Assembly (NCBI GenBank): GCA_900545455.1
Contig: UQZF01000096.1
Location: 1 to 9,915, forward strand
Direction: 5' to 3'
Length of the DNA stretch: 9,915 nt
DNA from: an uncultured Eubacteriales bacterium
GTDB taxonomy: Bacteria > Bacillota > Clostridia > Lachnospirales > Lachnospiraceae
How positions within the stretch are numbered: the stretch's first letter is position 1; every line of letters begins with the position of its first letter. Positions 1-7,225 of the stretch are shown here, one piece after another. The notes under the pieces were generated by a model, which was not told where the DNA came from, did no database searches, and worked only from the letters and a program-made list of their open reading frames with translations. The position numbers and the translations under genes are program-made.

Positions 1-1712
1 GGTGTCGACTGCGCCTGCTTTGCCTGCTCCCTGACATTCGACTGCGCGCCCGTGGCAACATTCTTTACGATGCCCGAGGCTTCCTTCTCCTTCTCCTCAA
101 GGTACTGCTCATACGTCATTTTATACTGCTTTACATTTCCCTGCGCAGTCTCCTCGCTTGAAAATTCAAGTATGCCCGTCGCAATCCTGCTTATAAAATA
201 TCGGTCGTGGGACACAAAGAGAACCGTGCCCTCATACTCGTTTAACATCTTCTCGAGCGCATCCTTGCCGACTATGTCCATGTGGTTCGTCGGCTCATCG
301 AGAATCAACAGATTAGGTCTTGTCTGTAACATCTTGCAGAGTGCTAAGCGCACCTTCTCGCCTCCAGAGAGCTGTCCCATCTTCTTCTCGACCTCCTCAC
401 CCGAAAAGAGAAATCCTCCGAGAGCACTTCTCACCTCCTCGCGCAGATAGTCGGGATACGCCTCCCGGAAGTTGTCAAGCACCGTCTGGTCGGGATTTAC
501 CTTCTCCATGACCGCCTTCTGCTGGTCAAAATATCCCCACTCGACATTCTGTCCGAACTTGAACTCGCCGCCGAGCGCAGGAATCTCTCCGATTAAGGTC
601 TTTAAAAGAGTCGATTTGCCCTTGCCGTTCTCGCCTATTATTGCAAGCCTCTCCTTCTTCTGCAGCAAAAATGTCACCGTGCTCAGCACCTTATCGTAGC
701 CGATTTCGAGATTCTTTGCATTTATCACGTTGGTGTAGCTCTCAATCCGCGGAATGTATCTTGCGTGGAACGCCTTGGTGTCAAAACGCCTCGGCTTCTC
801 AATCTTTACCATGTGCTCTATAGCCATCTGCTTAGAGTGGGCTGCCGTCACCTTCGTAGGCGTGTTCTTCCACTTCTCAATCCATTCCGTGAGGCGCTTG
901 ATTTCCTTCTGCTGCTCCTCGTAGTCCTTCTCCTGCTTTATGAGGTCCTCCTCCTTGCGCTTCATAAAAGCAGTATAGTTTCCGGCGTAGCGCTTTATCC
1001 TGTGATACTCAATCTCGTAGGTCACATCCGCAACCTTGTCGAGAAACATTCTGTCGTGGGATACTATAACGACCGCCCTGTCGTAGGTCTTTAGGTAGCC
1101 CTCAAGCCACTCGATGGTCGGAAGGTCAAGATGGTTCGTCGGCTCGTCGAGGAGCATTATGTCAGGTCTTTTGAGAAGCAGCTTGATAAAAGCAATCTTC
1201 GTCTGCTGACCTCCCGAAAAGCTCCCTATAGGTCCTTTTATGTCGGCGAGCTCAAAGCCGAATCTCTGAAACATCGTCTCCATATCCTGCTTCCATGTGT
1301 AGCCGTGGAGAGCCTCCATCTTTGCCTGAAGTGCGGCGTACTCGCGCATGACGGACGCATCGTCGGAAATTTTCATGCTCTCCTCGAGCTCTCTCATGTG
1401 CGCCTCACACTCAAAAATCGGTGCAAACACCTTCATAATCTCGTCCTCGACCGATATGTCGCCATCAGAAAAATTAATCTGCCTCAGAAAGCCGATTTCC
1501 TGCCTGCCCGCCATATCATAGCCGCACTCCTCGTCGCTGTCTATGTTGCTCATCTTTATGTCCCCTGCGATGAGCTTTAACAGCGTGGTCTTTCCACAGC
1601 CGTTTCTCCCCACAATGGCAATCTTTTCATTGTCCCTTACTTCAAAATTAATGTCCTGTAAAATAACATCACCGCCGAACTGAACATTGGCGTGACTGAT
1701 TCTGATTCTCAT
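1..1712 (-). CDS. ABC-F family ATPase (ribosome-associated translation factor type), 3' end cut by window
   Basis: Soluble tandem ATPase of the ABC-F class, whose members bind the ribosomal E site and rescue or tune translation, some giving antibiotic protection. The 570 residues visible contain two ABC domains and no membrane segments. Domain 1: Walker A GRNGCGKTT (35-43), signature SFSGGQQ (164-170), Walker B MLLDEPTNHLD (186-196), H-loop VSHD (217-220). A charged helical linker spans about 245-325, as expected for ABC-F. Domain 2: Walker A GENGKGKST (360-368), signature LSGGEK (448-453), Walker B LILDEPTNHMD (469-479), H-loop SHDRYF (501-506). Both catalytic glutamates are present. I see no long EttA-type arm insertion in domain 1. 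After residue 545 a Gln/Ala-rich tail begins and runs off the left edge; the frame is open throughout. Start: ATG 1712 with GGGAGGAG at 1715-1722, a rather close spacing. It lies 24 nt after xylB, so co-transcription is likely. Whether it is a housekeeping YdiF-like factor or a resistance protein cannot be told here. Confidence 0.93.
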   Translation of the reverse strand, partial: MRIRISHANVQFGGDVILQDINFEVRDNEKIAIVGRNGCGKTTLLKLIAGDIKMSNIDSDEECGYDMAGRQEIGFLRQINFSDGDISVEDEIMKVFAPIFECEAHMRELEESMKISDDASVMREYAALQAKMEALHGYTWKQDMETMFQRFGFELADIKGPIGSFSGGQQTKIAFIKLLLKRPDIMLLDEPTNHLDLPTIEWLEGYLKTYDRAVVIVSHDRMFLDKVADVTYEIEYHRIKRYAGNYTAFMKRKEEDLIKQEKDYEEQQKEIKRLTEWIEKWKNTPTKVTAAHSKQMAIEHMVKIEKPRRFDTKAFHARYIPRIESYTNVINAKNLEIGYDKVLSTVTFLLQKKERLAIIGENGKGKSTLLKTLIGEIPALGGEFKFGQNVEWGYFDQQKAVMEKVNPDQTVLDNFREAYPDYLREEVRSALGGFLFSGEEVEKKMGQLSGGEKVRLALCKMLQTRPNLLILDEPTNHMDIVGKDALEKMLNEYEGTVLFVSHDRYFISRIATGILEFSSEETAQGNVKQYKMTYEQYLEEKEKEASGIVKNVATGAQSNVREQAKQAQST

Positions 1713-1736
1713 AACTCCTCCCATTCAAACGAGCTT

Positions 1737-3197
1737 CTATCTGTAAAGCCCCTTTACAGCCGGATAGAGCTTCACAAAATGAGCGTATTTTTCATTGTAT
1801 TTTTCTACAAGCTGTGCATCGGGTTCAACCGTATCCACAACCTTTACTATCGCATCGGCGGCATCCTTCACGGACGCATACTCACCGCACGCAACGGCGG
1901 CGAGCATTGCACCTCCGAGTGCAGGTCCCTCCTCCGCAGCAATAACGTCAACCTTAATGTTGAGCACATTTGCTATTATCTTCTTCCAGAGCGGGCTCTT
2001 TGCTCCGCCTCCGCAGATTTTGGTTCTCTCAATCTTAATTCCGAGGCTTTTTGCCACCTCGAAGGAATCCCTTATGGCAAAGGCAACACCCTCCAAAACG
2101 GCGAGCGTCATGTCAGACCTTGTCGTGTCGAGTGAGAGTCCGAAGAAGCCTCCTCTTACGAGCGAATCGTTGTGAGGTGAGCGCTCTCCCATGAGATACG
2201 GAAGGAAGTACACGTTGTTCTCGCCGAGCTTTTCTATGTTCTTCTGCTCCGCAACGTAATCCTTGGTTCCGATTATCTCGTCCATCCACCACTTGTTGCA
2301 GGATGCCGCGCTCAACATACAGCCCATGAGGTGGTAATGTCCGTCCGCATGGTCGAATGAGTGAAGCGCATTGTGCTCATCAACTCCAAATTTGTCGCTC
2401 GATATAAAAATCGTTCCCGAGGTTCCGAGTGAGATATTGCAGCTCCCGTCACCGACGGTTCCCGTTCCGACTGCAGCGGCGGCGTTGTCGCCCGCGCCTG
2501 CTGCCACAACGACATTTTCGCTGAGTCCGAGTGCCTTGGCGACATCGGCTTTCAGCGTTCCGACCTTCTCAAAGCTCTCATAGAGCTTCGGAAGCATCTC
2601 CTCCTTTATGCCGCATATATCTATCATTTCCTTTGACCAGCGCTTGTTCTTTACATCGAGAAGAAGCATTCCCGAGGCATCCGAGTAGTCCGTGCAGTTC
2701 ACACCCGTGAGCTTGTATGCCAGATAATCCTTAGGAAGCATAATCTTCTTAATTCTCGCGAAGTTCTCAGGCTCCTTATTTTTTACCCAGAGAATCTTAG
2801 CAGCAGTAAAGCCCGTGAAGGATATGTTGGCTGTGTATGATGAGAGCTTATCCTTTCCTATCACGTTGTTGAGGTAATCGTTCTCCTCTATGGTTCTTCC
2901 GTCGTTCCAGAGAATTGCAGGTCTTATGACCTCGTCATTCTCATCGAGAATTACGAGCCCGTGCATCTGACCGCCGAAGCTGATTCCCGCCACCTTTGAC
3001 GCATCAAAGCGCGCGATGAGCTTCTTAATCCCCTCAACAGACTTCTCGTACCAATCCTCGGGATGCTGCTCAGACCAGCCCGGGTTAGGAAAATACAGAG
3101 GATACTCCTCCGAAACGACATTTAAAATACTTCCCTTCTCATCCATGAGAAGAAGCTTTACGGCGGAAGTACCCAGATCAACACCTATGTAATACAT
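1737..3197 (-). CDS. xylB: Xylulokinase (FGGY family)
   Basis: Phosphorylates D-xylulose with ATP to D-xylulose 5-phosphate, the entry into the pentose phosphate pathway; cytoplasmic. At 486 residues it has normal family length. FGGY N domain: phosphate-binding DLGTSAVK (7-14), GQMHG (76-80), and ILWNDGRT (95-102), which are typical of xylulokinases. The likely catalytic base is D237 in GAGDN. C domain: SLGTSGT (256-262), GERSPHND (337-344) and CGGGAKSP (395-402), the adenosine-binding region. Start choice: an in-frame ATG lies 9 codons upstream at 3224, but GGAGG (3206-3210) sits 8 nt before the ATG at 3197, and the conserved fold begins at once with MYYIGVDLGTS, so 3197 is preferred. Upstream is a sugar isomerase, separated by a 114-nt gap with a strong hairpin; downstream is the ABC-F gene. 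Neighbours support pentose use. Another FGGY ketopentose kinase activity (for example on ribulose) is possible but less likely given the motifs. Confidence 0.93.
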   Translation of the reverse strand: MYYIGVDLGTSAVKLLLMDEKGSILNVVSEEYPLYFPNPGWSEQHPEDWYEKSVEGIKKLIARFDASKVAGISFGGQMHGLVILDENDEVIRPAILWNDGRTIEENDYLNNVIGKDKLSSYTANISFTGFTAAKILWVKNKEPENFARIKKIMLPKDYLAYKLTGVNCTDYSDASGMLLLDVKNKRWSKEMIDICGIKEEMLPKLYESFEKVGTLKADVAKALGLSENVVVAAGAGDNAAAAVGTGTVGDGSCNISLGTSGTIFISSDKFGVDEHNALHSFDHADGHYHLMGCMLSAASCNKWWMDEIIGTKDYVAEQKNIEKLGENNVYFLPYLMGERSPHNDSLVRGGFFGLSLDTTRSDMTLAVLEGVAFAIRDSFEVAKSLGIKIERTKICGGGAKSPLWKKIIANVLNIKVDVIAAEEGPALGGAMLAAVACGEYASVKDAADAIVKVVDTVEPDAQLVEKYNEKYAHFVKLYPAVKGLYR

Positions 3198-3205
3198 CTC
3201 ATTTC

Positions 3206-3210
3206 CCTCC
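3206..3210 (-). promoter_or_regulatory. Shine-Dalgarno of xylB, decides the start
   Basis: The minus strand reads GGAGG here, 8 nt before the ATG at 3197. The longer alternative start at 3224 lies upstream of this motif and has no purine-rich site of its own, only A/T-rich sequence. This supports the 486-residue form. Confidence 0.85.
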
Positions 3211-3231
3211 AATAATTTAAACATATAATTT

Positions 3232-3273
3232 AAAACACCCCCACAAATATTGAAGTCTCAACATTTATGGGGG
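3232..3273 (-). terminator. Strong RNA hairpin between isomerase and xylB, terminator- or attenuator-like
   Basis: Read on the minus strand, 3273-3258 pairs with 3253-3238 over 16 consecutive positions around the loop GACU (3257-3254). The base of the stem is five C-G pairs. Two positions (3244/3267 and 3249/3262) pair as G-U only in minus-strand RNA and would be A-C mismatches in plus-strand RNA, which fixes the transcribed strand. The stem is followed by UGUUUU and then A/U-rich sequence, a weak U-tract. It lies mid-gap, about 40 nt upstream of the xylB start. It could be a partial terminator lowering xylB and ABC-F expression relative to the isomerase, or a processing/stability element protecting the isomerase mRNA 3' end. 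The structure is clear; the role is inferred. Confidence 0.6.
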
Positions 3274-3287
3274 ATGATTTTTACCTA

Positions 3288-3302
3288 TGTGTCATAAACA
3301 CA
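3288..3302. repeat. Small inverted repeat just after the isomerase stop
   Basis: TGTGT (3288-3292) and ACACA (3298-3302) form a perfect 5-bp inverted repeat with a 5-nt spacer, 9 nt beyond the isomerase stop codon. It may be a small stem-loop in the transcript or a DNA operator half-site pair. The arm shares the 9-mer CCTATGTGT (3284-3292) with the region upstream of the isomerase (4881-4889). Confidence 0.35.
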
Positions 3303-3311
3303 GACCGCCTG

Positions 3312-4796
3312 TTAGCAGAATGGATTCTCAGTAGGATATAACATACCCTTAGGCTGGTTGAAATTGATGTCCTCAACAGGAACTCCGAGATACTTGAATA
3401 CCTCGTAGAGTGCCTTGCCGTAGTGACCGAACGCTACAGCACCGTGATGAGGGAAGTTCTTCTCGATAAGTACATGGCGGTAGAAACGTCCCATTTCAGG
3501 AATTGCAAATACACCGATTGAGCCGAAGGAATGTGTTGCAACAGGGAGAACCTCACCCTGAGCTATGTATGCGCGAAGCTTCGTGTCGGCTGTGCTCTGT
3601 AAACGATAGAATGTAATATCGCCAGGTGCAATGTCTCCCTCGAGAGTTCCGTTGGTTACCTCGATAGGAAGTGATCTTGCCATGATGAGCTGATACTTCA
3701 TCTCGCAGAAGGAGAGCTTCTTTGATGATGTATTTCCACAGTGGAAGCCCATGAAGGTATCGTTGAGTGTATAGTTAAACTTGCCCTTAATGTCATTGTT
3801 GTAGAGCTCTGCAGGTACGGTGTTGTTGATGTCGAGAAGTGTTGTGGCATCCTCTGATACAACGGTTCCGATGAACTCACTGAGTGCTCCGTAAATATCA
3901 ACCTCACAGGATACAGGGATTCCTCTGCCTGTGAGACGGCTGTTTACATAGCATGGAACGAAGCCGAACTGTGTCTGGAATGCAGGCCAGCACTTTCCTG
4001 CGATTGCAACGTACTTTCTGTAGCCCTTGTGTGCCTCAACCCAGTCAAGAAGTGTGAGCTCATACTGTGCGAGCTTTGAAAGAACCTCAGGTTTCTTGTT
4101 TCCTGCTCCGAGCTCTGCCTCCATATCCTTAACAACCTCAGGGATTCTCTCATCGCCTGCATGCTTGTTGAAGCTCTCGAAAAGGTCAAGCTCTGAGTTC
4201 TCCTCAATCTCAACTCCGAGGTCATATAAAGGCTTGATAGGCGCGTTACATGCGAGGAAGTTAAGAGGTCTCGGACCAAAGCTTATAATCTTTAAATTGT
4301 TGAGTGCATATACGGCTCTCGCAATCGGAAGGAAGTCGTGAATCATATCAGCGCACTCCTCGGCGTTTCCGACAGGATACTCAGGAATGTATGCCTTGAT
4401 ATTCCTAAGCTTGAGGTTATAGCTTGCGTTAAGCATACCGCAGTAAGCATCTCCACGGTTGCTTGAAAGTGTAGCGATGTTCTCCTCGCTCGCTGCCACG
4501 AACATCTTAGGTCCGTCAAAATGCTTTGCAAGAAGTGTCTCTGAAATCTCAGGGCCGAAGTTGCCGAGATATACGCAGAGAGCGTTACAGCCTGCCTTCT
4601 TAATATCCTCAAGTGCCTGAACCATATGTATCTCGCTCTCGACGATACATACAGGGCACTCATATATATCCTTGCTGTCATACTTTTTAGCGTAAGCATC
4701 AACAAGAGCCTTTCTTCTGTTAACTGAGAGTGACTCAGGAAAACAGTCTCTCGATACTGCCACAATTCCTACCTTCATTTCAGGAATGTTAATCAT
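3312..4796 (-). CDS. Sugar isomerase of the L-fucose/L-arabinose isomerase fold, probable pentose isomerase
   Basis: Probably interconverts an aldose and its ketose in the cytoplasm, feeding the neighbouring xylulokinase. The 494 residues match the L-fucose/L-arabinose isomerase superfamily: an N-terminal Rossmann-like half (about 7-170), with CVYLGNFGPE (74-83), and a C-terminal barrel half with the metal region CEVDIYGALSEF (297-308), LLDINN (320-325) and FPHHGAVAFGHYGK (448-461). By analogy with E. coli FucI (Glu, Asp, His around Mn2+), the likely ligands are E298, D322 and H450 or H451; this assignment is from motif resemblance, not alignment. Start ATG 4796 has GGAGG (4804-4808) 7 nt upstream. 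A likely own promoter lies at 4890-4918 and a hairpin precedes the SD. No XylA or AraA is in the window, so this enzyme may supply xylulose or another ketopentose; canonical FucI activity on L-fucose or D-arabinose is the alternative. Fold confident, substrate unknown. Confidence 0.85.
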   Translation of the reverse strand: MINIPEMKVGIVAVSRDCFPESLSVNRRKALVDAYAKKYDSKDIYECPVCIVESEIHMVQALEDIKKAGCNALCVYLGNFGPEISETLLAKHFDGPKMFVAASEENIATLSSNRGDAYCGMLNASYNLKLRNIKAYIPEYPVGNAEECADMIHDFLPIARAVYALNNLKIISFGPRPLNFLACNAPIKPLYDLGVEIEENSELDLFESFNKHAGDERIPEVVKDMEAELGAGNKKPEVLSKLAQYELTLLDWVEAHKGYRKYVAIAGKCWPAFQTQFGFVPCYVNSRLTGRGIPVSCEVDIYGALSEFIGTVVSEDATTLLDINNTVPAELYNNDIKGKFNYTLNDTFMGFHCGNTSSKKLSFCEMKYQLIMARSLPIEVTNGTLEGDIAPGDITFYRLQSTADTKLRAYIAQGEVLPVATHSFGSIGVFAIPEMGRFYRHVLIEKNFPHHGAVAFGHYGKALYEVFKYLGVPVEDINFNQPKGMLYPTENPFC

Positions 4797-4812
4797 ACAT
4801 AATCCTCCAATT

Positions 4813-4859
4813 CTGCCACACGGCTGTAAAAATTATAATGCAAAATAATGTGTGCAGCC
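4813..4859 (-). promoter_or_regulatory. Structured 5' leader of the isomerase gene with two alternative stems
   Basis: In minus-strand RNA, CUGCACAC (4857-4850) can pair with GUGUGGCAG (4821-4813) as 8 bp with one bulged G. The overlapping GGCUG (4859-4855) can instead pair with CAGCC (4826-4822) as 5 bp. The two foldings are mutually exclusive. An inner AUUAU/AUAAU pairing is also possible. The 3' foot of the longer stem ends 4 nt before the GGAGG site (4804-4808), so folding could affect ribosome access. No known riboswitch class is recognised. Confidence 0.35.
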
Positions 4860-4889
4860 TGTCATATTTTTAACAACAAGCCTATGTGT

Positions 4890-4918
4890 ATTATATTACT
4901 TTGTCCCTAAATCATCAA
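4890..4918 (-). promoter_or_regulatory. Sigma-A-type promoter for the isomerase-xylB unit
   Basis: The minus strand carries TTGATG (4918-4913, 4 of 6 to TTGACA), an exact 17-nt spacer, and a perfect TATAAT (4895-4890). The -10 box directly follows the GH43 stop codon and the -35 box is inside the last GH43 codons. Transcription would start near 4883, giving a leader of about 87 nt that contains the stem at 4813-4859. It would let the isomerase and xylB be expressed apart from the upstream threonine-lyase/Ktr/GH43 unit. Confidence 0.6.
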
Positions 4919-6554
4919 CCGAAAAATACCTAAAAAATATAGCATTTTTACCATCTGTTTTTGCACTTTCCGAACCGTCAGTCTCATGGCACGCAAAGAT
5001 TCCGTTCTTTACGCCAACCCAGCGTCCGGCAACCGCCTCGTATGACAGAACATTCTCGTAATTGATGCCGTCAACGCTGTAATCGAGGTAGATTTGGTTC
5101 CTTGTGACATCCTTCTCAACCATAGGAAGCGACTCAACGCGGTTCCTGAAAAATACCTTGTCCACGCCCTTATCAAGCTTCTTCACCACGACAAGCTTAT
5201 CCTCGGAGTGAGCCTTTTCGTTCTTAAATGTCTGTGTTCCGGATATTGAGACTACCTCTCTCTCACCGTCAACACATCTTAAAGCCACAGCACCGTACTC
5301 AACACCGAGGGATACCATTCCTACAATATCGCCGTCGGCAAGTGTATCCGCTGCCATCTCCGTCACAGCCGAGAACTGCGGTGCAGCCCACTTCTGAAGA
5401 AGAAGGTTAGGAACGTCAGCTATGGATGTACCAACTGCCTTATCGAGTGCCATGAGCTTAATTCCGTGCTCCGTAAGCTCGTACCAGTCATCCGAATGGT
5501 TGGCATTCCACTGCCACTGAAGTCCGAGCTTTTCACCCGTGAAATCGTCGGACACGGCAGGAGCATATATGTCGGCAAGCCCGTTCTGCTTCTTGAAGCT
5601 CTCGAGGGCTTTTCTTCCCTCATCGCCGATGTCGGGCTTTTTGTGCGTCATAACAGGCTGTCCTGCATCTTCGCTTATCTGCTCACCCATTATCGGCCAA
5701 TCATTAACCCACTTTACGGGCTGTAAATGTACTATTCTTCCCGCAGCATAGACATCCTGAAAATGCAGAAACCAGTCCTCTCCCGTCTGCGTGTCGAGCC
5801 ATGCTCCCTGATGAGGTCCGTTCACGACGGTATCGCCCTGAACCAGGACATTCTTGTACTCATAAGGTCCCCATATATTTTTGGAGCGCATAACGACCTG
5901 CCAGCCGGGCTTAACTCCGCCTGCAGGAGCCATGATGTAGTAATAGCCGTTTCTCTTGTACATCTTAGGCCCCTCTATCGTGGTCTGACCGTTCTCGTTT
6001 CCGTCAAACACATGTCTGCCCTCGTCGAGAAGTGCCGAACAGTCGGGCTTCATCTCGGTCAGGTGAAGTATGCTCTTAAAGCCGATACGGCTCTTTGCAA
6101 ACGCCGAAACCATGTACGCCCTTCCGTCATCGTCCCAGAACGGACAAGGATCAATCCAGCCCTTTCCCTCGAATATCGCATGAGGCTCCGACCACTCGCC
6201 CCACGGATTCTTCGTCTTTGTGACAAATATGCCCTCGTCAGGCATCGGGAAAAATATGATAAACTCTCCGTCGTGATAGCGGATTGCTGGTGCCCACACA
6301 CCGCAGCCGTGCTGTGGCGTCGCATATCTCTCATACGGAATGTTTTTTATCGCATAGTTTATAACCTTCCAGTTGACCAAATCCTTTGAATGAAGAATAG
6401 GAAGTCCCGGCGTGTTGCAGAACGATGATGCCGTCATAAAATAGTCATCACCGACACGAATCGCATCGGGATCGGAATAGTCCGTGTACAAAACCGGGTT
6501 CCTGTAATTGCCGTCGCCCAAATCCGCATACCAGTTAAAGCCTGTCTCTTTCAT
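4896..6554 (-). CDS. Intracellular GH43 beta-xylosidase / alpha-L-arabinofuranosidase
   Basis: Inverting glycosidase, likely releasing xylose or arabinose from imported xylo- or arabino-oligosaccharides. The 552 residues comprise a five-bladed propeller catalytic domain (about 17-300) and a C-terminal concanavalin-A-like beta-sandwich (about 330-548) of the kind packed on the active site in GH43 xylosidases. Expected catalytic triad: base D28 (SDPDAI), pKa-modulating D135 (GWIDPCPFWDDDG) and acid E194 (TTIEGPKMYK). GVWAPAI (85-91) is another family hallmark, and H248 lies in the usual metal-binding region. There is no signal peptide or membrane segment, so it acts in the cytoplasm. Start: an in-frame ATG at 6692 would overlap ktrA by 128 nt; the ATG at 6554 has GAGGAG (6561-6566) 6 nt upstream and precedes the conserved region, so it is chosen. 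It starts 10 nt after ktrA, implying read-through and perhaps translational coupling. The split between xylosidase and arabinofuranosidase activity is not readable from sequence. Confidence 0.9.
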   Translation of the reverse strand: MKETGFNWYADLGDGNYRNPVLYTDYSDPDAIRVGDDYFMTASSFCNTPGLPILHSKDLVNWKVINYAIKNIPYERYATPQHGCGVWAPAIRYHDGEFIIFFPMPDEGIFVTKTKNPWGEWSEPHAIFEGKGWIDPCPFWDDDGRAYMVSAFAKSRIGFKSILHLTEMKPDCSALLDEGRHVFDGNENGQTTIEGPKMYKRNGYYYIMAPAGGVKPGWQVVMRSKNIWGPYEYKNVLVQGDTVVNGPHQGAWLDTQTGEDWFLHFQDVYAAGRIVHLQPVKWVNDWPIMGEQISEDAGQPVMTHKKPDIGDEGRKALESFKKQNGLADIYAPAVSDDFTGEKLGLQWQWNANHSDDWYELTEHGIKLMALDKAVGTSIADVPNLLLQKWAAPQFSAVTEMAADTLADGDIVGMVSLGVEYGAVALRCVDGEREVVSISGTQTFKNEKAHSEDKLVVVKKLDKGVDKVFFRNRVESLPMVEKDVTRNQIYLDYSVDGINYENVLSYEAVAGRWVGVKNGIFACHETDGSESAKTDGKNAIFFRYFSVDDLGTK

Positions 6555-6560
6555 AGTCTG

Positions 6561-6566
6561 CTCCTC
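6561..6566 (-). promoter_or_regulatory. Shine-Dalgarno of the GH43 gene overlapping the ktrA stop
   Basis: GAGGAG on the minus strand lies 6 nt before the ATG at 6554 and shares bases with the TGA stop of ktrA (6567-6565). It argues against the longer in-frame start at 6692. A ribosome finishing ktrA would sit on this site, which favours coupled translation. Confidence 0.8.
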
Positions 6567-7218
6567 ACATCTTTTTAAGTATTTTCTGAACATCCTCACG
6601 TGTTCCGACAACCAGCAGATGCACATTTCCCTCAAAAACATAGTCTGCTGTAGGCATAAGTGATGTCTTATCTTCACCTGCCTTAGTTCCAAGTATATTT
6701 ACATTGTATCTGCTTCTGAAATTGAGCTCCCTTATTGAATGTCCAACCCACTCCTTGAGTACCGGAATTTCATATATGGCATAATTGCCGCCAAGCTCAA
6801 TATAATCAAAAATATCATCAGCGCTGTAGCTTACTGCCAGCTTTTCGGCTATATCCCTGTCAGGGTATATGACCTCATCGGCACCGTTTCTTAACAGGAA
6901 CTTTGCGTGTATGTCCCGTGTCGCCTTACTCACAACATGCTTAGCTCCCATCTCTTTTAAAAGGCTTGTAATTTCAAGCGAACTCTGAAAATTGGTTCCG
7001 ATGCACACAATGCACATGTCAAAGTTTTTTACACCGAGAGTCTTTAAGACCTCCTCGTTGGTACAATCGCCAATCTTTGCACTTGCAACCAATGGAAGCA
7101 GGTCTTCCATCTTGCTCTGGTCAGTGTCGACTATCATCACCTCTCCACCCTGCTCGGCAAGATTGCGCGTGATATGATGACCAAAACGCCCCATTCCAAT
7201 AATTAAAAATGATTTCAA
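6565..7218 (-). CDS. ktrA: Potassium uptake regulatory RCK protein KtrA/TrkA type, TTG start
   Basis: Cytoplasmic gating ring subunit that binds nucleotide and controls the KtrB/TrkH channel encoded just upstream. The 217 residues equal the usual KtrA length, with one RCK unit. RCK-N (about 1-130): dinucleotide-fold GMGRFG (8-13) and the acidic D31 in VDTDQ at the end of beta-2, typical for NAD/ATP/ADP binding. RCK-C (about 136-217) ends in LLVVGTREDVQKIL. E125 lies where B. subtilis KtrA is reported, as I recall, to bind a cation. E. coli TrkA would be about 458 residues with two such units, so the Ktr type is preferred. Start: TTG at 7218 with AGGAG (7226-7230) 7 nt upstream; the first internal ATG falls inside the GMGRFG motif and cannot be the start. 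The gap from ktrB is 18 nt and to GH43 10 nt. The TTG may keep regulator levels below those of the channel. Confidence 0.93.
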   Translation of the reverse strand: MKSFLIIGMGRFGHHITRNLAEQGGEVMIVDTDQSKMEDLLPLVASAKIGDCTNEEVLKTLGVKNFDMCIVCIGTNFQSSLEITSLLKEMGAKHVVSKATRDIHAKFLLRNGADEVIYPDRDIAEKLAVSYSADDIFDYIELGGNYAIYEIPVLKEWVGHSIRELNFRSRYNVNILGTKAGEDKTSLMPTADYVFEGNVHLLVVGTREDVQKILKKM

Positions 7219-7225
7219 TTTATTT

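Noticed and set aside
1131..1580. Plus-strand open frame of 149 codons opposite ABC-F domain 1
   Set aside because: It is antisense to Walker and signature motifs of the real gene and has no recognisable domain.
1..1712. Suspected frameshift or pseudogene in the ABC-F gene
   Set aside because: Reading codon by codon from 1712 to the left edge gives 570 residues with no stop and all expected motifs in both ATPase domains; it is merely cut by the window.
3198..3224. Upstream xylB start at ATG 3224
   Set aside because: The Shine-Dalgarno falls inside this extension and 8 nt before the ATG at 3197, where the conserved fold begins.
4798..4800. ATG 4 nt upstream of the isomerase start
   Set aside because: It is out of frame with the isomerase and only 3 nt from the Shine-Dalgarno, too close for good initiation.
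4832..4837. Second TATAAT in the isomerase leader as a promoter
   Set aside because: The nearest -35-like ATGACA is 22 nt away, too far, whereas the pair at 4890-4918 has ideal spacing.
4797..4895. Catabolite-repression (cre) operator in the isomerase leader
   Set aside because: No sequence close to the usual cre consensus was found in this gap or in the xylB gap.
5727..6389. Long plus-strand open frame of 220 codons opposite the GH43 gene
   Set aside because: It lies wholly antisense to well-conserved GH43 catalytic sequence, shows no recognisable domain and no good ribosome site; it is a shadow of the codon bias on the other strand.
6555..6692. Longer GH43 N terminus starting at ATG 6692
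   Set aside because: It would overlap the conserved 3' end of ktrA by over 120 nt and adds a Cys/Arg-rich stretch unlike the family; the ATG at 6554 has a proper Shine-Dalgarno.
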